A DNA stretch of 64,000 nt from Thiosocius sp963719025 (GTDB lineage Bacteria; Pseudomonadota; Gammaproteobacteria; Chromatiales; Chromatiaceae). The DNA lies in the NCBI GenBank assembly GCA_963719025.1, contig CAVRBK010000042.1, positions 7,594-71,593 on the forward strand, read 5' to 3'. Made by a program: the position numbers and the translations under genes. This document shows positions 42,301 to 51,945 of the stretch, in pieces (position 1 is the stretch's first letter; each line of letters starts with the position of its first letter). The notes under the pieces are model-generated. The model was given only the letters and a program-made list of their open reading frames with translations, did no database searches and was not told the DNA's origin.

Positions 42301-43927
42301 CTGGGCCTGTTCCAGCTCCATGTGGAGCTCGGTCATCCGTTCCTTCAGTTCACCGCGTTCGTGGGCATGCTGCTCACGCTCGTGCTCGCGCTTTTCCAAC
42401 AGCTCGCTGAGTCGTGCAGACAACTCCTCGAGACTGCTGGTCGCCGACTCGGCGCGCTCGCGTTCACCGATCAGTTCACGCTCGGCCTTGCTCAGGCGCG
42501 CCTGCAGCTGCTTGTCGAGACCCTCGATCTCCGACATGCGATCACGCAGCGAGGCGCGTTCGTTCTCGATCGCCTCGAGGTTGCTGGTCAGCTGCTCCAT
42601 CTCGGCATAGGCCTTGCTGCCGTTCGTCCAGTGCCTCGCGCTTCTGCTGTTCCGTCTCCACCAGCTTGCGCCGCGCCTGGTCGACCGCCATCCGCACCTG
42701 GGCGAGGTGTTGCTGGCGTTCGGCATTCACGTTGTCCTGGTCGCGCTGCGCCTCTTTCAGCTGCTGCTCGAGTGATTGCGCACGCGATTCAGCCTCGCGG
42801 ATGCGCTGCTGGATGGTTTCGTCCTCGGCAGCCGTCTCGACCGGCGGTACCACCACCGGTGCACCGGAATCCACCGCCTCGCTGATCGCCTCGTCGCGCA
42901 CCCCGCCGTCCAGCACCGAGACATCGAAGCCGCGCTCGGTCAGCAGGAAGGCGCCGGCCATCGCCCGCCCGCCGGTGTTGCTGTAGAGCACGTAATGACG
43001 ATCCGGCGCCAGGCTCGATGCCTGGTAACGCAGGGATTCGAAGGGGAAGTTGATCGCACCGGGCAGATGCGACTGCGTCGTACTGTCGCTGCTGCGCAGA
43101 TCCAGCCACAAGGCGCCCTGATCGACCTTGTTCTGGGCCGCGCATCATGTCGAGCCGGTCGAGCAGCGGATTGTGGATCAGGTCGAGGAAATCGGCCTTG
43201 CTCAGGCGCAGGACGTTGCCGTCCTGCAGCATGGTCACGGTGGAGTTGCGCGGGTTGTCCGACAGCAGGGCCTCTTCGCCGAAGGCATCGCCGGGCCCCA
43301 GCGTGGCCAGTTCGACCGGACCCTTGCCGTCGCCGTTGTCGCGCCGGACGACCGCCCGCCCGCTGGTCAGCATGTAGTAGAAATCGCCCGGATCACCCTG
43401 GCGGATCAGGTCCTGATCTTTCGCGACCTCGACCTGCTCGACGCTCATCATGACGCGCTGGATGTTCGACGCCGGCACCTGCTGCAGCACGCGCGACTGC
43501 AGCAACATGCTCATCCAGTCGTCTTCGGTAGGCCTCGTCGAAATCGGCGACCTGGTAGTCGACGGTGCGCGTGCGCGCCAGCATGTCGCTGAGCTGACGA
43601 CTGTCGATACGGACGATGCGGACCTTGGAATCGGCACGCGCGGAAAACTTGCGCGGCAGTTGGTGGGCCAGGGGGAATCGTGCGGTATCGGTACCCGCCT
43701 TGATCCGCTCGACCACGCTCCGGCCGCTGAGCAGCACGACCTTCCCTTTCAGCAGATAGACGTTCTCGTGATCGGTGTCGCCCTCGTTCGAACAGGATCT
43801 GGCCTTTGCTTGATCGTCTCGAAAACCACATGTTCGCTCAGATCGGCCAGCGCATCGTCCGGCAGCGTGTGCAGCGGCACGAGGTCGCGCAGACTTGCCA
43901 TTTCCTCGTCGAGGGCGATTCAGACAT
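39331..43927 (-). CDS. Giant cNMP-binding / rhodanese / coiled-coil / membrane-anchored protein, frameshifted
   Basis: About 1,530 residues if the breaks are joined. Order: cyclic-nucleotide-binding domain 1 (about 43900-43500, 'HENVYLLKGKVVLLSGRSVV', lacking a phosphate-binding cassette); domain 2 (43490-43160) with an intact cassette 'FGEEALLSDNPRNSTVTML' (Glu and Arg present); a rhodanese-like domain (43120-42850) whose active-site loop reads 'YSNTGGRAMAG', Ser replacing Cys; a coiled coil of more than 1,000 residues with dense Glu/Gln/Leu heptads; and a C-terminal membrane helix 'LPAAVGAGMVLAGLEALSVF'. Breaks near 43800, 43530, 43140 and 42620. Start ATG 43927 or the internal ATG 43901. 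No single named family covers it. Likely a cNMP-responsive membrane scaffold (inference). Confidence 0.75.
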
Positions 43928-43957
43928 GCGTGCGGCGTTTTCCATAAGATCCAGGTG

Positions 43958-44565
43958 TTATCGGGTACCCCGACTTCGGGCGGGCGCCTACTGTTATCGA
44001 CCCCTACCATGGCGTTCTTGAGCGACTCGCTGACCGGATACCTGCCCAGCCACACTGCCAGCAGCGCCGCGTTGAAATCGGCGCCGGCGATCACCCCCTG
44101 GCGCACGCCGTTGATCGATACCCGGGTTCCCTCGCCGGGCACATAGTCGAGCCAGACCTGGTCGCCGTCGTGCATATCGCCAAACAGCGCGACGAAACGC
44201 TCGAGCCGAGGCCGCAGTTCCGCATACTGAGCGGGATCGACGTTGTTTTCGAAACCCTCGCGCCAGCCACCATCGAGCCGACGCTTTGCCACTTCACTGT
44301 AGACGAAGTACATCGCCACGCGGTTGGCCGGTGGCGTTACCAGCAAGTCACCGACGCCCTTCTGCGGCTGCGGCAGATACAGGGCGCCGACATAGACGCT
44401 GATAAAAAACTTCTTGCGGATGCCGGCACCGTTGAGCAGGAGTGGGCGATCGTATCCCGCGATGCGCACCTGATCGGCCACATCGACACCGGCAAGTTTT
44501 GCGGCAGCAACCGGCCCCGTCAGGGTTGCCAGCAACACGAAGAAGAAAACCAGGCGATTAGCCAC
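43958..44565 (-). CDS. Chalcone-isomerase-like secreted protein
   Basis: Member of the bacterial chalcone-isomerase-like group (PF16036), usually periplasmic and without plant-type activity. It starts at GTG 44565, after GGAGGTGGG, with a signal peptide 'NRLVFFFVLLATLTGPVAAA'. Family blocks: 'LAGVDVADQVRIAGYDRPLL', 'NGAGIRKKFFISVYVGALYL', 'VAMYFVYSEVAKRRLDGGWR', 'GDQVWLDYVPGEGTRVSING', 'FNAALLAVWLGRYPVSESLK'. The frame stays open past the expected end and into the next gene; a TAA at 43958 in another frame is taken as the probable stop. About 200 residues. Confidence 0.8.
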
Positions 44566-44721
44566 ACCCCACCTCCAGCAGTTGAGACTCGACAGACTTA
44601 ACACATCCAACGCAGTTTTTTTGCGATAAACCGCATGAAACACGGCATTTCCTTGTATTGCACCCTCTTTTTCTATGCTATGTTTTCTGCGGTTTCCCCA
44701 CCAATCGAGCAGGAGTCCTAC

Positions 44722-45108
44722 ATGGCAGTAAAAAAGAAAGTCGCTAAAAAGAAAGTGACGAAGAAAGTAGCCGCCACCGCACCGGCAGTGAAGGCAATCA
44801 CCACCAAGCAGACCAAGACGCAGATTATCGCCGCCATCGCCGAATCGACAGAGCTTTCGAAGAAAGACGTCGCCGGTGTTTTCTCCAAGCTCGGCGAACT
44901 TGTCGAGTCCCACATGAAACGCCGCGGCTCTGGCGAGTTCACGATCCCCGATACCGGCGTCAAGATCCGTCGCGTGAAAAAGCCGGCCCGCAAGGCGCGC
45001 ATGGGCCGCAACCCGGCTACCGGAGAGGCAATGAAGATTGCCGCCAAGCCGGCCTCGACGGTTGTACGGGTCACCGCACTCAAGGCGCTGAAAGATACCA
45101 TCGGCTGA
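44722..45108 (+). CDS. HU-family DNA-binding protein with lysine/alanine-rich N-terminal tail
   Basis: Nucleoid protein. Start ATG 44722 after GCAGGAG. The first 30 residues are Lys/Ala-rich ('VKKKVAKKKVTKKVAATAPA'), reminiscent of histone-H1 tails, and precede an HU fold: 'KTQIIAAIAESTELSKKDVA', 'FSKLGELVESHMKRRGSGEF', and the DNA arm 'KARMGRNPATGEAMKIAAKP'. 128 residues versus about 90 for HU. A promoter-like AT-rich stretch lies at 44640-44700. The gene ends in a strong bidirectional terminator. Confidence 0.88.
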   Translation: MAVKKKVAKKKVTKKVAATAPAVKAITTKQTKTQIIAAIAESTELSKKDVAGVFSKLGELVESHMKRRGSGEFTIPDTGVKIRRVKKPARKARMGRNPATGEAMKIAAKPASTVVRVTALKALKDTIG

Positions 45109-45120
45109 GCGGTAAATCCC

Positions 45121-45164
45121 GGAAACAAAAAAAGCGCCGCTTCCGCGGCGCTTTTTTTGTTTCC
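45121..45164. terminator. Strong bidirectional rho-independent terminator
   Basis: A perfect 20-base inverted repeat: GCGCCGC/GCGGCGC stem (45134-45140, 45145-45151) around a TTCC loop, flanked by A7 and T7 and closed by GGAAAC/GTTTCC. It serves the HU gene (plus) and the retropepsin gene (minus), which converge here. Confidence 0.93.
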
Positions 45165-45189
45165 GCCCCAGCGGGCCCGAGCCCCACGA

Positions 45190-45726
45190 TCAGGGCGCCT
45201 GCTGCAGAATCAACTGGCGATCGCGCTGGGTGAACTCGAGTTGCTTCAGAAAACTCATGCCCAGCAGCACCGGATCGTCCGCACCCATCGACGGCAGTAT
45301 CGATGCACGTACACCGGCAAGACTGATCGCCCCCAGGCGCACCTCGTCCAGCTCGGTCTGCCAGACGGCCACCGGGCCATTCGCCGTCTGGCTGATGCCA
45401 CCACCGCCCCGCTGCAGACGCAGGCGCTCGGCCAGCGACTCGGGGATCGCGACATCGGTCGCACCGGTATCCAGCAGGAAGGTCACCGGAAAGCCGTTGA
45501 TCCGGCCGCTCGCGACATAGTGCCCCTGGGCATTGCGCTCCAGTAACGACCTGGCGCCCGCCCGTCCGCACCCTCGCGCGACCACCGGCGCGGTATTGGG
45601 ATTGAGGCGCGTCTCCAGGATGTCCTGAAACAGCAGGGTCAGCAGCGCGAGACCACCCACCCAGGCCATGATCAGCATGAACCGACCGGTTCGCTGGGTG
45701 CTCTGCTGTTCGTCATCCATCGGCAT
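45190..45726 (-). CDS. Membrane-anchored retropepsin-like aspartic protease (TIGR02281 type)
   Basis: 178 residues: one N-terminal membrane helix 'FMLIMAWVGGLALLTLLFQD', then an aspartic-protease domain with 'FPVTFLLDTGATDVAIPESL' (D-T-G-A active site) and 'VRASILPSMGADDPVLLGMS' plus 'FLKQLEFTQRDRQLIL', typical of the clan AA proteins found in proteobacteria. Function unknown; the catalytic domain faces the periplasm if the helix is an anchor. Convergent with the HU gene and separated by the terminator. Confidence 0.88.
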   Translation of the reverse strand: MPMDDEQQSTQRTGRFMLIMAWVGGLALLTLLFQDILETRLNPNTAPVVARGCGRAGARSLLERNAQGHYVASGRINGFPVTFLLDTGATDVAIPESLAERLRLQRGGGGISQTANGPVAVWQTELDEVRLGAISLAGVRASILPSMGADDPVLLGMSFLKQLEFTQRDRQLILQQAP

Positions 45727-45817
45727 TTGCTGGTACGTTTGGCTTTGGCTTGTATTTCCACGCCATTGGAACCCGTTATCCCGGTGAAGTTCAAATCAAC
45801 TCCAGCAGCGGCACCTC

Positions 45818-46451
45818 ATGACTGACGAAAGCAAACTGATCTACATCCACGACCCGATGTGCAGTTGGTGCTGGGGCTTTCGACCTGTCCTGGAGACACT
45901 GCTGCAGCGCCTGCCCGAAGGCCTGGCCTTCGAGCGCCTGCTCGGTGGTCTCGCCAGCGACAGCGATCAGCCGATGGCGCCGCGAGATGCAGAACAATCT
46001 TCAGGACACCTGGCGACGGATTCAGCAACGCATCCCCGGGACGCGCTTCAACTTCGATTTCTGGACCGACTGCAAACCGCGCCGCAGTACCTGGCCGGCC
46101 TGTCGCGCCGTGGTCGCCGCCCGCCGCTGCGACCCGGACAGCGAGGACACGATGATCCGTGCGATCCAAAACGCCTATTACCTTCAGGCACAGAACCCGT
46201 CGGACGAATCGACACTCACGTCATTGGCGCGGCAAGCTGGGGCTCGATCGCACAGCCTTTCTCGCGGAACTGCGCGCACCGCGGACGCAACAGCGGCTGG
46301 ACGATGAGATCGCGCGTGCGAGGGGCATGGGCGCCGACAGCTTCCCCAGTCTCCGACTGCAGACCGGTAGCAGCATCTGGCCGGTCGCTGTCGATTACAC
46401 CAACGCCGACTGCCATGCTCGAGACCATTAGACAGGCTGATCGACGGCTGA
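45818..46451 (+). CDS. DsbA-family (FrnE-like) thioredoxin-fold protein, frameshifted
   Basis: Cytosolic DsbA-like protein. The N-terminus 'KLIYIHDPMCSWCWGFRPVL' has the CxxC motif (CSWC) of the FrnE-like group. After indels near 45977, 46077 and 46230 come 'WRRIQQRIPGTRFNFDFW' and 'IRAIQNAYYLQAQNPSDEST', then 'LRAPRTQQRLDDEIARARGM' and 'GADSFPSLRLQ' with the cis-Pro region. The most likely stop is the TGA at 46449 after another shift. About 205 residues. Substrate unknown. Confidence 0.78.
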
Positions 46452-46461
46452 GCGTCGGCGC

Positions 46462-46488
46462 AAAAAAACCGGGCATCCGGGCCCGGTT
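46462..46488 (-). terminator. Rho-independent terminator of the mlaC-like gene
   Basis: On the minus strand the stem AACCGGGC (46488-46481) with its complement (46474-46467) is followed by a T7 run (A at 46462-46468). It lies 27 bases after the mlaC stop at 46515. Confidence 0.8.
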
Positions 46489-46514
46489 CTGGTCGCATCA
46501 GCGCACTGCCCCGC

Positions 46515-47195
46515 TCAGCGGACGAAGCGCGGGTCGTAGGTATGCAGCGGCGGCATCTTTGGGCGTGCCGGCGGCGTCATCTGCCGCATTTGCTGCATCC
46601 GCCGCTCACGGACCTGGCGGGTCATCTGCTGGCGATAGTGCACGATCGCACTCTGCCCATTGGCCGACACGTCGTAGACACGCCACTGCTGTCCAGTGCG
46701 ATACAGGCGGAAATCCAGACGCGACGGATACTGGCCGGGGTTGAGGATCGCCACGCTGACCTGCGCGGTACGGCCGCTGTTGGCCGCGCGTGGCGGCAGG
46801 AAACGCACCTGCTGGTTGCTGTAACCGGAGAGCTTTTCCGCCATCTTGGTCAGGAATGAGCGCTTGATCTCATTGGCAACCCGCTGCTGCTCGGCCTCGT
46901 CCATGCGCTCGAACAGGCGACCACCCGCCGACCTGGCCATGTGATCGAAGTCGAAAAACGGGGCAATCTCGGCGTTGAGAAACGCCGCCAGGGCCTCATC
47001 CGATGGCGTGTTCTCTGCCCCGAGAAAGGCCATCAGCCTGTCGACACCGGCACGCAGCGCGATTGCCGGATTGGACACCTGTGCAGCACCGCCCGGACGG
47101 CCCATGTAAGGCGCAGGGCCAGGACCGTAGTGCGGCACGGCCCATACACTGCCGGTCAGCAGGATGCCCGCGAGCAGCCAGAAACGTGATTTCAT
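46515..47195 (-). CDS. MlaC/Ttg2D-family phospholipid-binding protein
   Basis: Periplasmic carrier of the Mla lipid-transport system or a stand-alone relative. Signal peptide 'KSRFWLLAGILLTGSVWAVP'. Family blocks: 'FLNAEIAPFFDFDHMARSAG', 'VANEIKRSFLTKMAEKLSGY', 'VSVAILNPGQYPSRLDFRLY', 'QWRVYDVSANGQSAIVHYRQ'. The C-terminus has an unusual Met/Arg-rich stretch and ends 'PPLHTYDPRFVR'. 226 residues. No mlaABDEF genes are adjacent, so its partner is unclear. Confidence 0.83.
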   Translation of the reverse strand: MKSRFWLLAGILLTGSVWAVPHYGPGPAPYMGRPGGAAQVSNPAIALRAGVDRLMAFLGAENTPSDEALAAFLNAEIAPFFDFDHMARSAGGRLFERMDEAEQQRVANEIKRSFLTKMAEKLSGYSNQQVRFLPPRAANSGRTAQVSVAILNPGQYPSRLDFRLYRTGQQWRVYDVSANGQSAIVHYRQQMTRQVRERRMQQMRQMTPPARPKMPPLHTYDPRFVR

Positions 47196-47401
47196 CGATA
47201 TCCCCCTGTAGGTACTTTTTTAACACCCCGGCCGTCCGTGCATGAGACACGTAACGTTCATGAGCCATGGGATGCGGTCATCGAGCCAAGCCGGCCACGA
47301 CTGCGCAGAGGTTGCCAAGCCACGGGCGCCATTGCAATGCGGGGATTCCCGCGGCCACGACATGTGCACTGCAACATCCGGACAGCCCCGGGCAGGCCGG
47401 G

Positions 47402-49516
47402 TCAGCTTGTGATCTTGCGATAGATATCCGACACCTTGGTCGGCAGCTTCGCAACATCGTCGAGCACAGTGTAGTTGGCCGCCCCGTACATGTGCGGCAG
47501 ATAATCCTGCCCCGCGCGGTCGATGGTGATGCAGTAGGCGTGGATACCGTCCCGGCGCGCCTCGTACAGCGCCTGCCGGGTGTCTTCGATACCGTATTCA
47601 CCGCGGTATTCCAGATCGTAATCATCCGGCTTGCCGTCAGACAGGGTGACCAGCAGCTTGGTGCGCGCCTCGACCTGGTTGAGCTTGTGGGCGAGGTGGC
47701 GGATCGGCGCACCCATGCGCGTGTAGTCTTTCGGTTCGATACCGCACACCCGGCCGATGACGGCCTCGTCCCAGGGCTCGTCGAAGTCCTTGATCCGGAA
47801 CGCCTCGCAACGCTTGCGCGTCCACCCGGAAAACCCGTAGATCGCGTAGCGGTCACCCAGGGTGTTCAGGGCCTCGGCCAGCAGGATCAGGGCCTCGCGC
47901 TCGGCATCGTTGATCCAGCCGCGGGTCGAGCCTGACATATCGACCATGAACATCACCGCGATATTGCGCTCCTCCTTGTGCATGCGGGTGAACAGGCGGT
48001 CGGTCATCTCCAGCCCCATGTGGACGTCGCCCCAGGCCTCGACCAGCGCATCGATGTCGATGTCCTCACCGTCGCTCTGACGCTTGAGCAGCCGGTCCTC
48101 GCCGCGCAGGATCTCGAAGGTGCGGCGCAGGGAGCGCACGAAGCCGGCGTACTTGCCCAGGGTCGCGCGGTAGAAATCGGTCTCCGCGGGCACCACCTCG
48201 ATCTCGCGCAGCACGCACCAGTTCTTCTTGTGCGCCTGGCGCACCACGTCCCACTCGTTGTAGAGGAAGGCACCCTCCTCGTGATAGGTGCCGGCCCAGA
48301 CATCTTCCGGGTTGAGCACCTGGTCATCGATCAGGCTGGCGTCGTATTCGCCTTCACCCGCCGGGGTCAGATATTCGGGTGGGATCTCGCCCAGGTCGAG
48401 CAGGATCGAGGTCAGCTGCTCGCGCACGATATCCGGCACCGGCAGTGGCTGTTCGGCCAGCGTGACCTCGAGCTGCAGCGGCTGCTGCACATCCGCCTCT
48501 TCCGCCTGGTCCACCTCGAACTGCTCGGGTGGCGCATGGTCGGCGCGCCCCTCGGCGATCTCTTCGGCGATCACCCGCAGGGTCTCGCGCACCCGCGCCT
48601 TGTCGCGTTCCAGCCGCTTCTCGCGCGCAGCCCAGGCGGCCGCCGGGTTCAACTGTCCCTGGTAACAGCGTTGCGGTGGTGGCGCCGCGTGCAGGTTGTC
48701 GAGCCAGCCAAGGCTGTCGGCAAGGCGGCTTTCGGGTTGCGCCAACGCCAGGGCGGCATCCTGCCATCCGCCGGTGAGTGGTGGATCGCCAAGCGACTCG
48801 CTCAGCGCACACATCCGCCGGTACAGTCCCGGCAACTCGCGCGCGATGATGGCATCCAGGCGAAGGGTCTCGAGCGCGTGAAACACGGCCTGGGCGCGCG
48901 CCGCGTCCGGGTAGCCGGCCAGCAACTCCGGCAGGTTCGCGTTCAGCGTTCCGTAGCGGGTCTGCGCCCACAGGTGGGTCACGATGGACTTGAACAGCTG
49001 GAAGTTGTCGACCTCGTTGTCCAGGCGGGCGACGATCTCCGGCAGGTAGATCACCTCGCCATCGGTCCAGGCGACCTCGCCCGGCTCTATCTTCAGCCGG
49101 CGTCCTTCCAGCCCCTGCACGAACGGCAGCAGGATCGGCACCGCCTCCTCGAACACCGAGCCCGCGGCGCGCTGATAGCCAACCGCCAGAAAGCCATCCA
49201 GGTCGCGGATCACCGTCATCGCCGATTGCAGCCCCTGCCGGTCGTAGCTGTCCATGGCGTGCAGGCACCACGCCGAAACCACATCCGGCTCGACCTCGTG
49301 CAGGGCCTCTTTCGCCCGGTTGGCAAACTGGAAGGCCAGCTCGGTGTTGGTCGCCGCGGCGCGCCGGGTCCACTCGAGCACGAAGTCCTGCTTTTCGCGT
49401 GACATCCCGGCCAGCACATCGGCCAGCCCTTCGGTGTGGATAAAGGTGAACTCGACCTCGAGACACTCGTCGAGGCGGGTCACGATCGTTGGGGCATCTA
49501 GCGGTGAACGACTCAA
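47402..49516 (-). CDS. CbbO/NorD-like von Willebrand A-domain protein
   Basis: 704-residue protein, one frame. The N-terminal 500 residues are specific to the NorD/CbbO group ('WAQTRYGTLNANLPELLAGY', 'YNEWDVVRQAHKKNWCVLRE'). The C-terminal vWA domain has the metal-ion site 'MFMVDMSGSTRGWINDAERE' (DxSxS) and 'LLVTLSDGKPDDYDLEYRGE'. CbbO works with the AAA+ protein CbbQ to reactivate RuBisCO; NorD does so for nitric-oxide reductase. The CbbQ-like gene is at 53.8-54.6 kb, not adjacent as usual. CbbO is preferred by the chemoautotroph context, but NorD is not excluded. Confidence 0.8.
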   Translation of the reverse strand: MSRSPLDAPTIVTRLDECLEVEFTFIHTEGLADVLAGMSREKQDFVLEWTRRAAATNTELAFQFANRAKEALHEVEPDVVSAWCLHAMDSYDRQGLQSAMTVIRDLDGFLAVGYQRAAGSVFEEAVPILLPFVQGLEGRRLKIEPGEVAWTDGEVIYLPEIVARLDNEVDNFQLFKSIVTHLWAQTRYGTLNANLPELLAGYPDAARAQAVFHALETLRLDAIIARELPGLYRRMCALSESLGDPPLTGGWQDAALALAQPESRLADSLGWLDNLHAAPPPQRCYQGQLNPAAAWAAREKRLERDKARVRETLRVIAEEIAEGRADHAPPEQFEVDQAEEADVQQPLQLEVTLAEQPLPVPDIVREQLTSILLDLGEIPPEYLTPAGEGEYDASLIDDQVLNPEDVWAGTYHEEGAFLYNEWDVVRQAHKKNWCVLREIEVVPAETDFYRATLGKYAGFVRSLRRTFEILRGEDRLLKRQSDGEDIDIDALVEAWGDVHMGLEMTDRLFTRMHKEERNIAVMFMVDMSGSTRGWINDAEREALILLAEALNTLGDRYAIYGFSGWTRKRCEAFRIKDFDEPWDEAVIGRVCGIEPKDYTRMGAPIRHLAHKLNQVEARTKLLVTLSDGKPDDYDLEYRGEYGIEDTRQALYEARRDGIHAYCITIDRAGQDYLPHMYGAANYTVLDDVAKLPTKVSDIYRKITS

Positions 49517-49666
49517 GGGAAAGGCCTGCGGCTCTGGATCACGGAGAGGTCAAGGACACCGGTGGTGCAACTCCCTGCACCCCGGCACTGCAGCGCCGAA
49601 CCTAAAAGGCCGGGGCCCGGCGGTCAACCGCGCGGCTTGCGCAGAATAAGCCGGGGCGGGCGCGAC

Positions 49667-51945
49667 TCAGGCCCGCCGGTCGGTCGGAAAGTTCGACACA
49701 TTGTCGAAAACGACCCTGGAGAGGCTGGCATTTTCCGACGGACGTCCCAGCAGGTACCCCTGGCCACGGCCGAACCCGGCGGCACGCACCGCGTCGAGTA
49801 TGGCCTTGTCCTCGATGCCCTCGGCCACCAGCTGATGACCGGAATCGAGGATCATCTTCGCGAGGTGGGTGACCATGTTGCGGTGCGTCTCGTTCTGCAG
49901 GCCCTGGACCAGGGTGATATCGAACTTGACCACGTCGACCGGCATGCTGGCGAGGTAGCGCACCGACGAATAGCCGCTGCCGAAGTCGTCGAGCGCAATC
50001 TCGAAACCGCGTGCCCGCAGTTTCGACAGGTTTTCGTTGGCCAGGCCGATCTGCGTGATCAGCGCGGTCTCGGTCACCTCGATCATCACCCGGTAGTCTT
50101 TGAGGAAAGGCTGGAACTCGCCCAGCCAGTTGCACACCTGGTCATGGACCAGTGACGGGCCGGACAGATTGATCGACACCCCGGTACCGATCTGCACCCG
50201 GCCGTCACGCAGGTCCGCCAGGACGCGGCGCACGACCGCGCGATCCAGCTCGACCTCGAGGCGACGCGCCTCGATGACCGGGAAGATGTTCGACGGCAGG
50301 ATGATCTCGCCATCCTGTTCGTATCCGCACCAGCGCCTCGTAGTGGCAGATGGTGCCGTCGTTCAGGTCGACGATCGGCTGGTAGTGCATGCATCAGGCC
50401 GCTGCCGTAGATCACCGCATCGTAGACCGCGGTGTTGACCCAGCTCGAGAACAGGCCCTCGGAATCCGCGCGCCAGCGCCTCGGTGAACATCACCACGTT
50501 GGCATGTCCCGGACGCTTGGCGCGGTACATGGCGACATCGGCCTTCCACTGCAGGGTCTGCAGGTCGTCGAGATCGTCGACCCGCGCATTCGCCAGGCCG
50601 GCACTGATGCGCAGCGGCTCGCGCACACCGAGCTTGCTGAAATCGTAACCGACGATCTTTTCGTGACAACGCTCGGCAATGCGCAGCGCCGAGTCCTCGT
50701 CGCAGTCGAGCAGGATCACCGCGAATTCGTCGCCGCCGATGCGGAACAGCTCCTCACCCCGCCGCAACACCGCACTGATGCGGCTGGCGATCACCTTGAG
50801 CACCTGGTCACCGACGCTGTGACCGTAGGAGTCGTTGATCGCCTTGAAGTGGTTGACGTCGAACAGCGCGAAACACACGTCGACGTCGCGCTCGCCGAGC
50901 ATGCTGCGGCAGGTTCTGCATGAACTCGTCGAAGGCGCGCCGGTTCTCGCGTCCCGGTCAGCGCATCGTGATGCGCCATCGTCCACAGCTCCTGGCTTTT
51001 TTCTTCCAGGCTGGAGTGCACCTCGAGCAGCTGGCTCTGGTATTCGTTCAGCGACAGGCGGATCTTTTCCGTCTCGGCGATCGGCACCACGCCGGCCAAC
51101 TCGTCGAGAATCAGGCCTCCGGGGCTGTCCTTGAGGCGGTCGATATGGCTCGAGATCGCACGTAGCGGGCGCACGATAAGGAACACCAGCGCCGGAAACA
51201 GGGTCAGTGCGAAACCGCCGAGAATAATGCTGAGCTTGACGATCGCACCCGACAGCAGGCCGGTCACCGCATCGTCCATGGGATTCTCGCGCAGCGTGAA
51301 ACGCAGCGCAGACTGCAACTCGCTCCAGGTCAGGGTCGAATCCCCGGGGCGCTCGAAACGTATCGACTGCGGATCGACATAGCGGTAGGCATAGCTCTCA
51401 CGCAGCTTGTCGAGGAACGCGACACGCAGACCCACATACCCCAGCGGTCGACGCTGGTCCTCCTCGACATCCTCAAAAACGGTCTCGAACACCAGCAGGC
51501 TCGGCTCCGCGCCAGAGTAGTCGACGTAGGCGGGGGGTGGCGGCAGGCTCATCCGGATCGGCATTCCGGTGCCATCCAACCGGGCCAGCACCTCGCCCTG
51601 CCGGTCGTAGACCTCGGCGTTGGAGACCTGTTCGGTCAGGAAAGTGGCGCCCAGCATGCGTCGGCTGCGCCAGTAGGCGTAGTAGCGGGGCAGCCGCAGC
51701 TGCTGCTGCACCTCTTCCCAGTCGGCAAAACGATCGGCGACCTGTTCCGCCTCCAGCACGATATGGTTCATGACCACCGACAGTTCCTCCTGGGCCGCCG
51801 CATTGGCCGTGGCCTCCATATCGGCGCGCAGACGCTGAAACTCGCTGTAGGTGAAGGTGCCGTAACCGACGAAGGCCAGCAGCACCAGCCCGACCATGAT
51901 CAGGGCGTAGTGGCCGATAGAAAGCCCGCGTTGGATCTTAGCCAT
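49667..51945 (-). CDS. Membrane GGDEF-EAL protein (c-di-GMP turnover), frameshifted
   Basis: N-terminal helix 'HYALIMVGLVLLAFVGYGTF', a periplasmic sensor domain of about 200 residues (CHASE4-like), second helix 'LGGFALTLFPALVFLIVRPL', HAMP-like segment, then GGDEF ('LFRIGGDEFAVILLDCDED', cyclase motif intact) and EAL ('MHYQPIVDLNDGTICHYEAL', with 'DDFGSGYSSVRYL', 'FDITLVQGL' and 'LVAEGIEDK'). Both halves have the residues needed for activity. Frame changes near 50950, 50905, 50475, 50395 and 50325. Start ATG 51945. Overlaps the hydrolase gene upstream by 8 bases. Confidence 0.87.

Noticed and set aside
39650..42885. Long open frames on the plus strand, up to 463 residues, opposite the coiled-coil gene
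   Set aside because: They mirror the codon-biased Glu/Gln/Leu heptads of the minus-strand gene, show low-complexity Leu/Arg/Ser composition, and lack ribosome sites and any family similarity.
43393..44913. One continuous frame joining the chalcone-isomerase-like protein to the cNMP-binding protein
   Set aside because: The intervening segment is in the wrong frame for the start of the cNMP protein, which has its own ATG (43927 or 43901); the continuity is made by an indel near 43800.
47978..49402. 474-residue plus-strand open frame
   Set aside because: It is the antisense of the CbbO/NorD-like gene, which has clear motifs; the antisense product has none.
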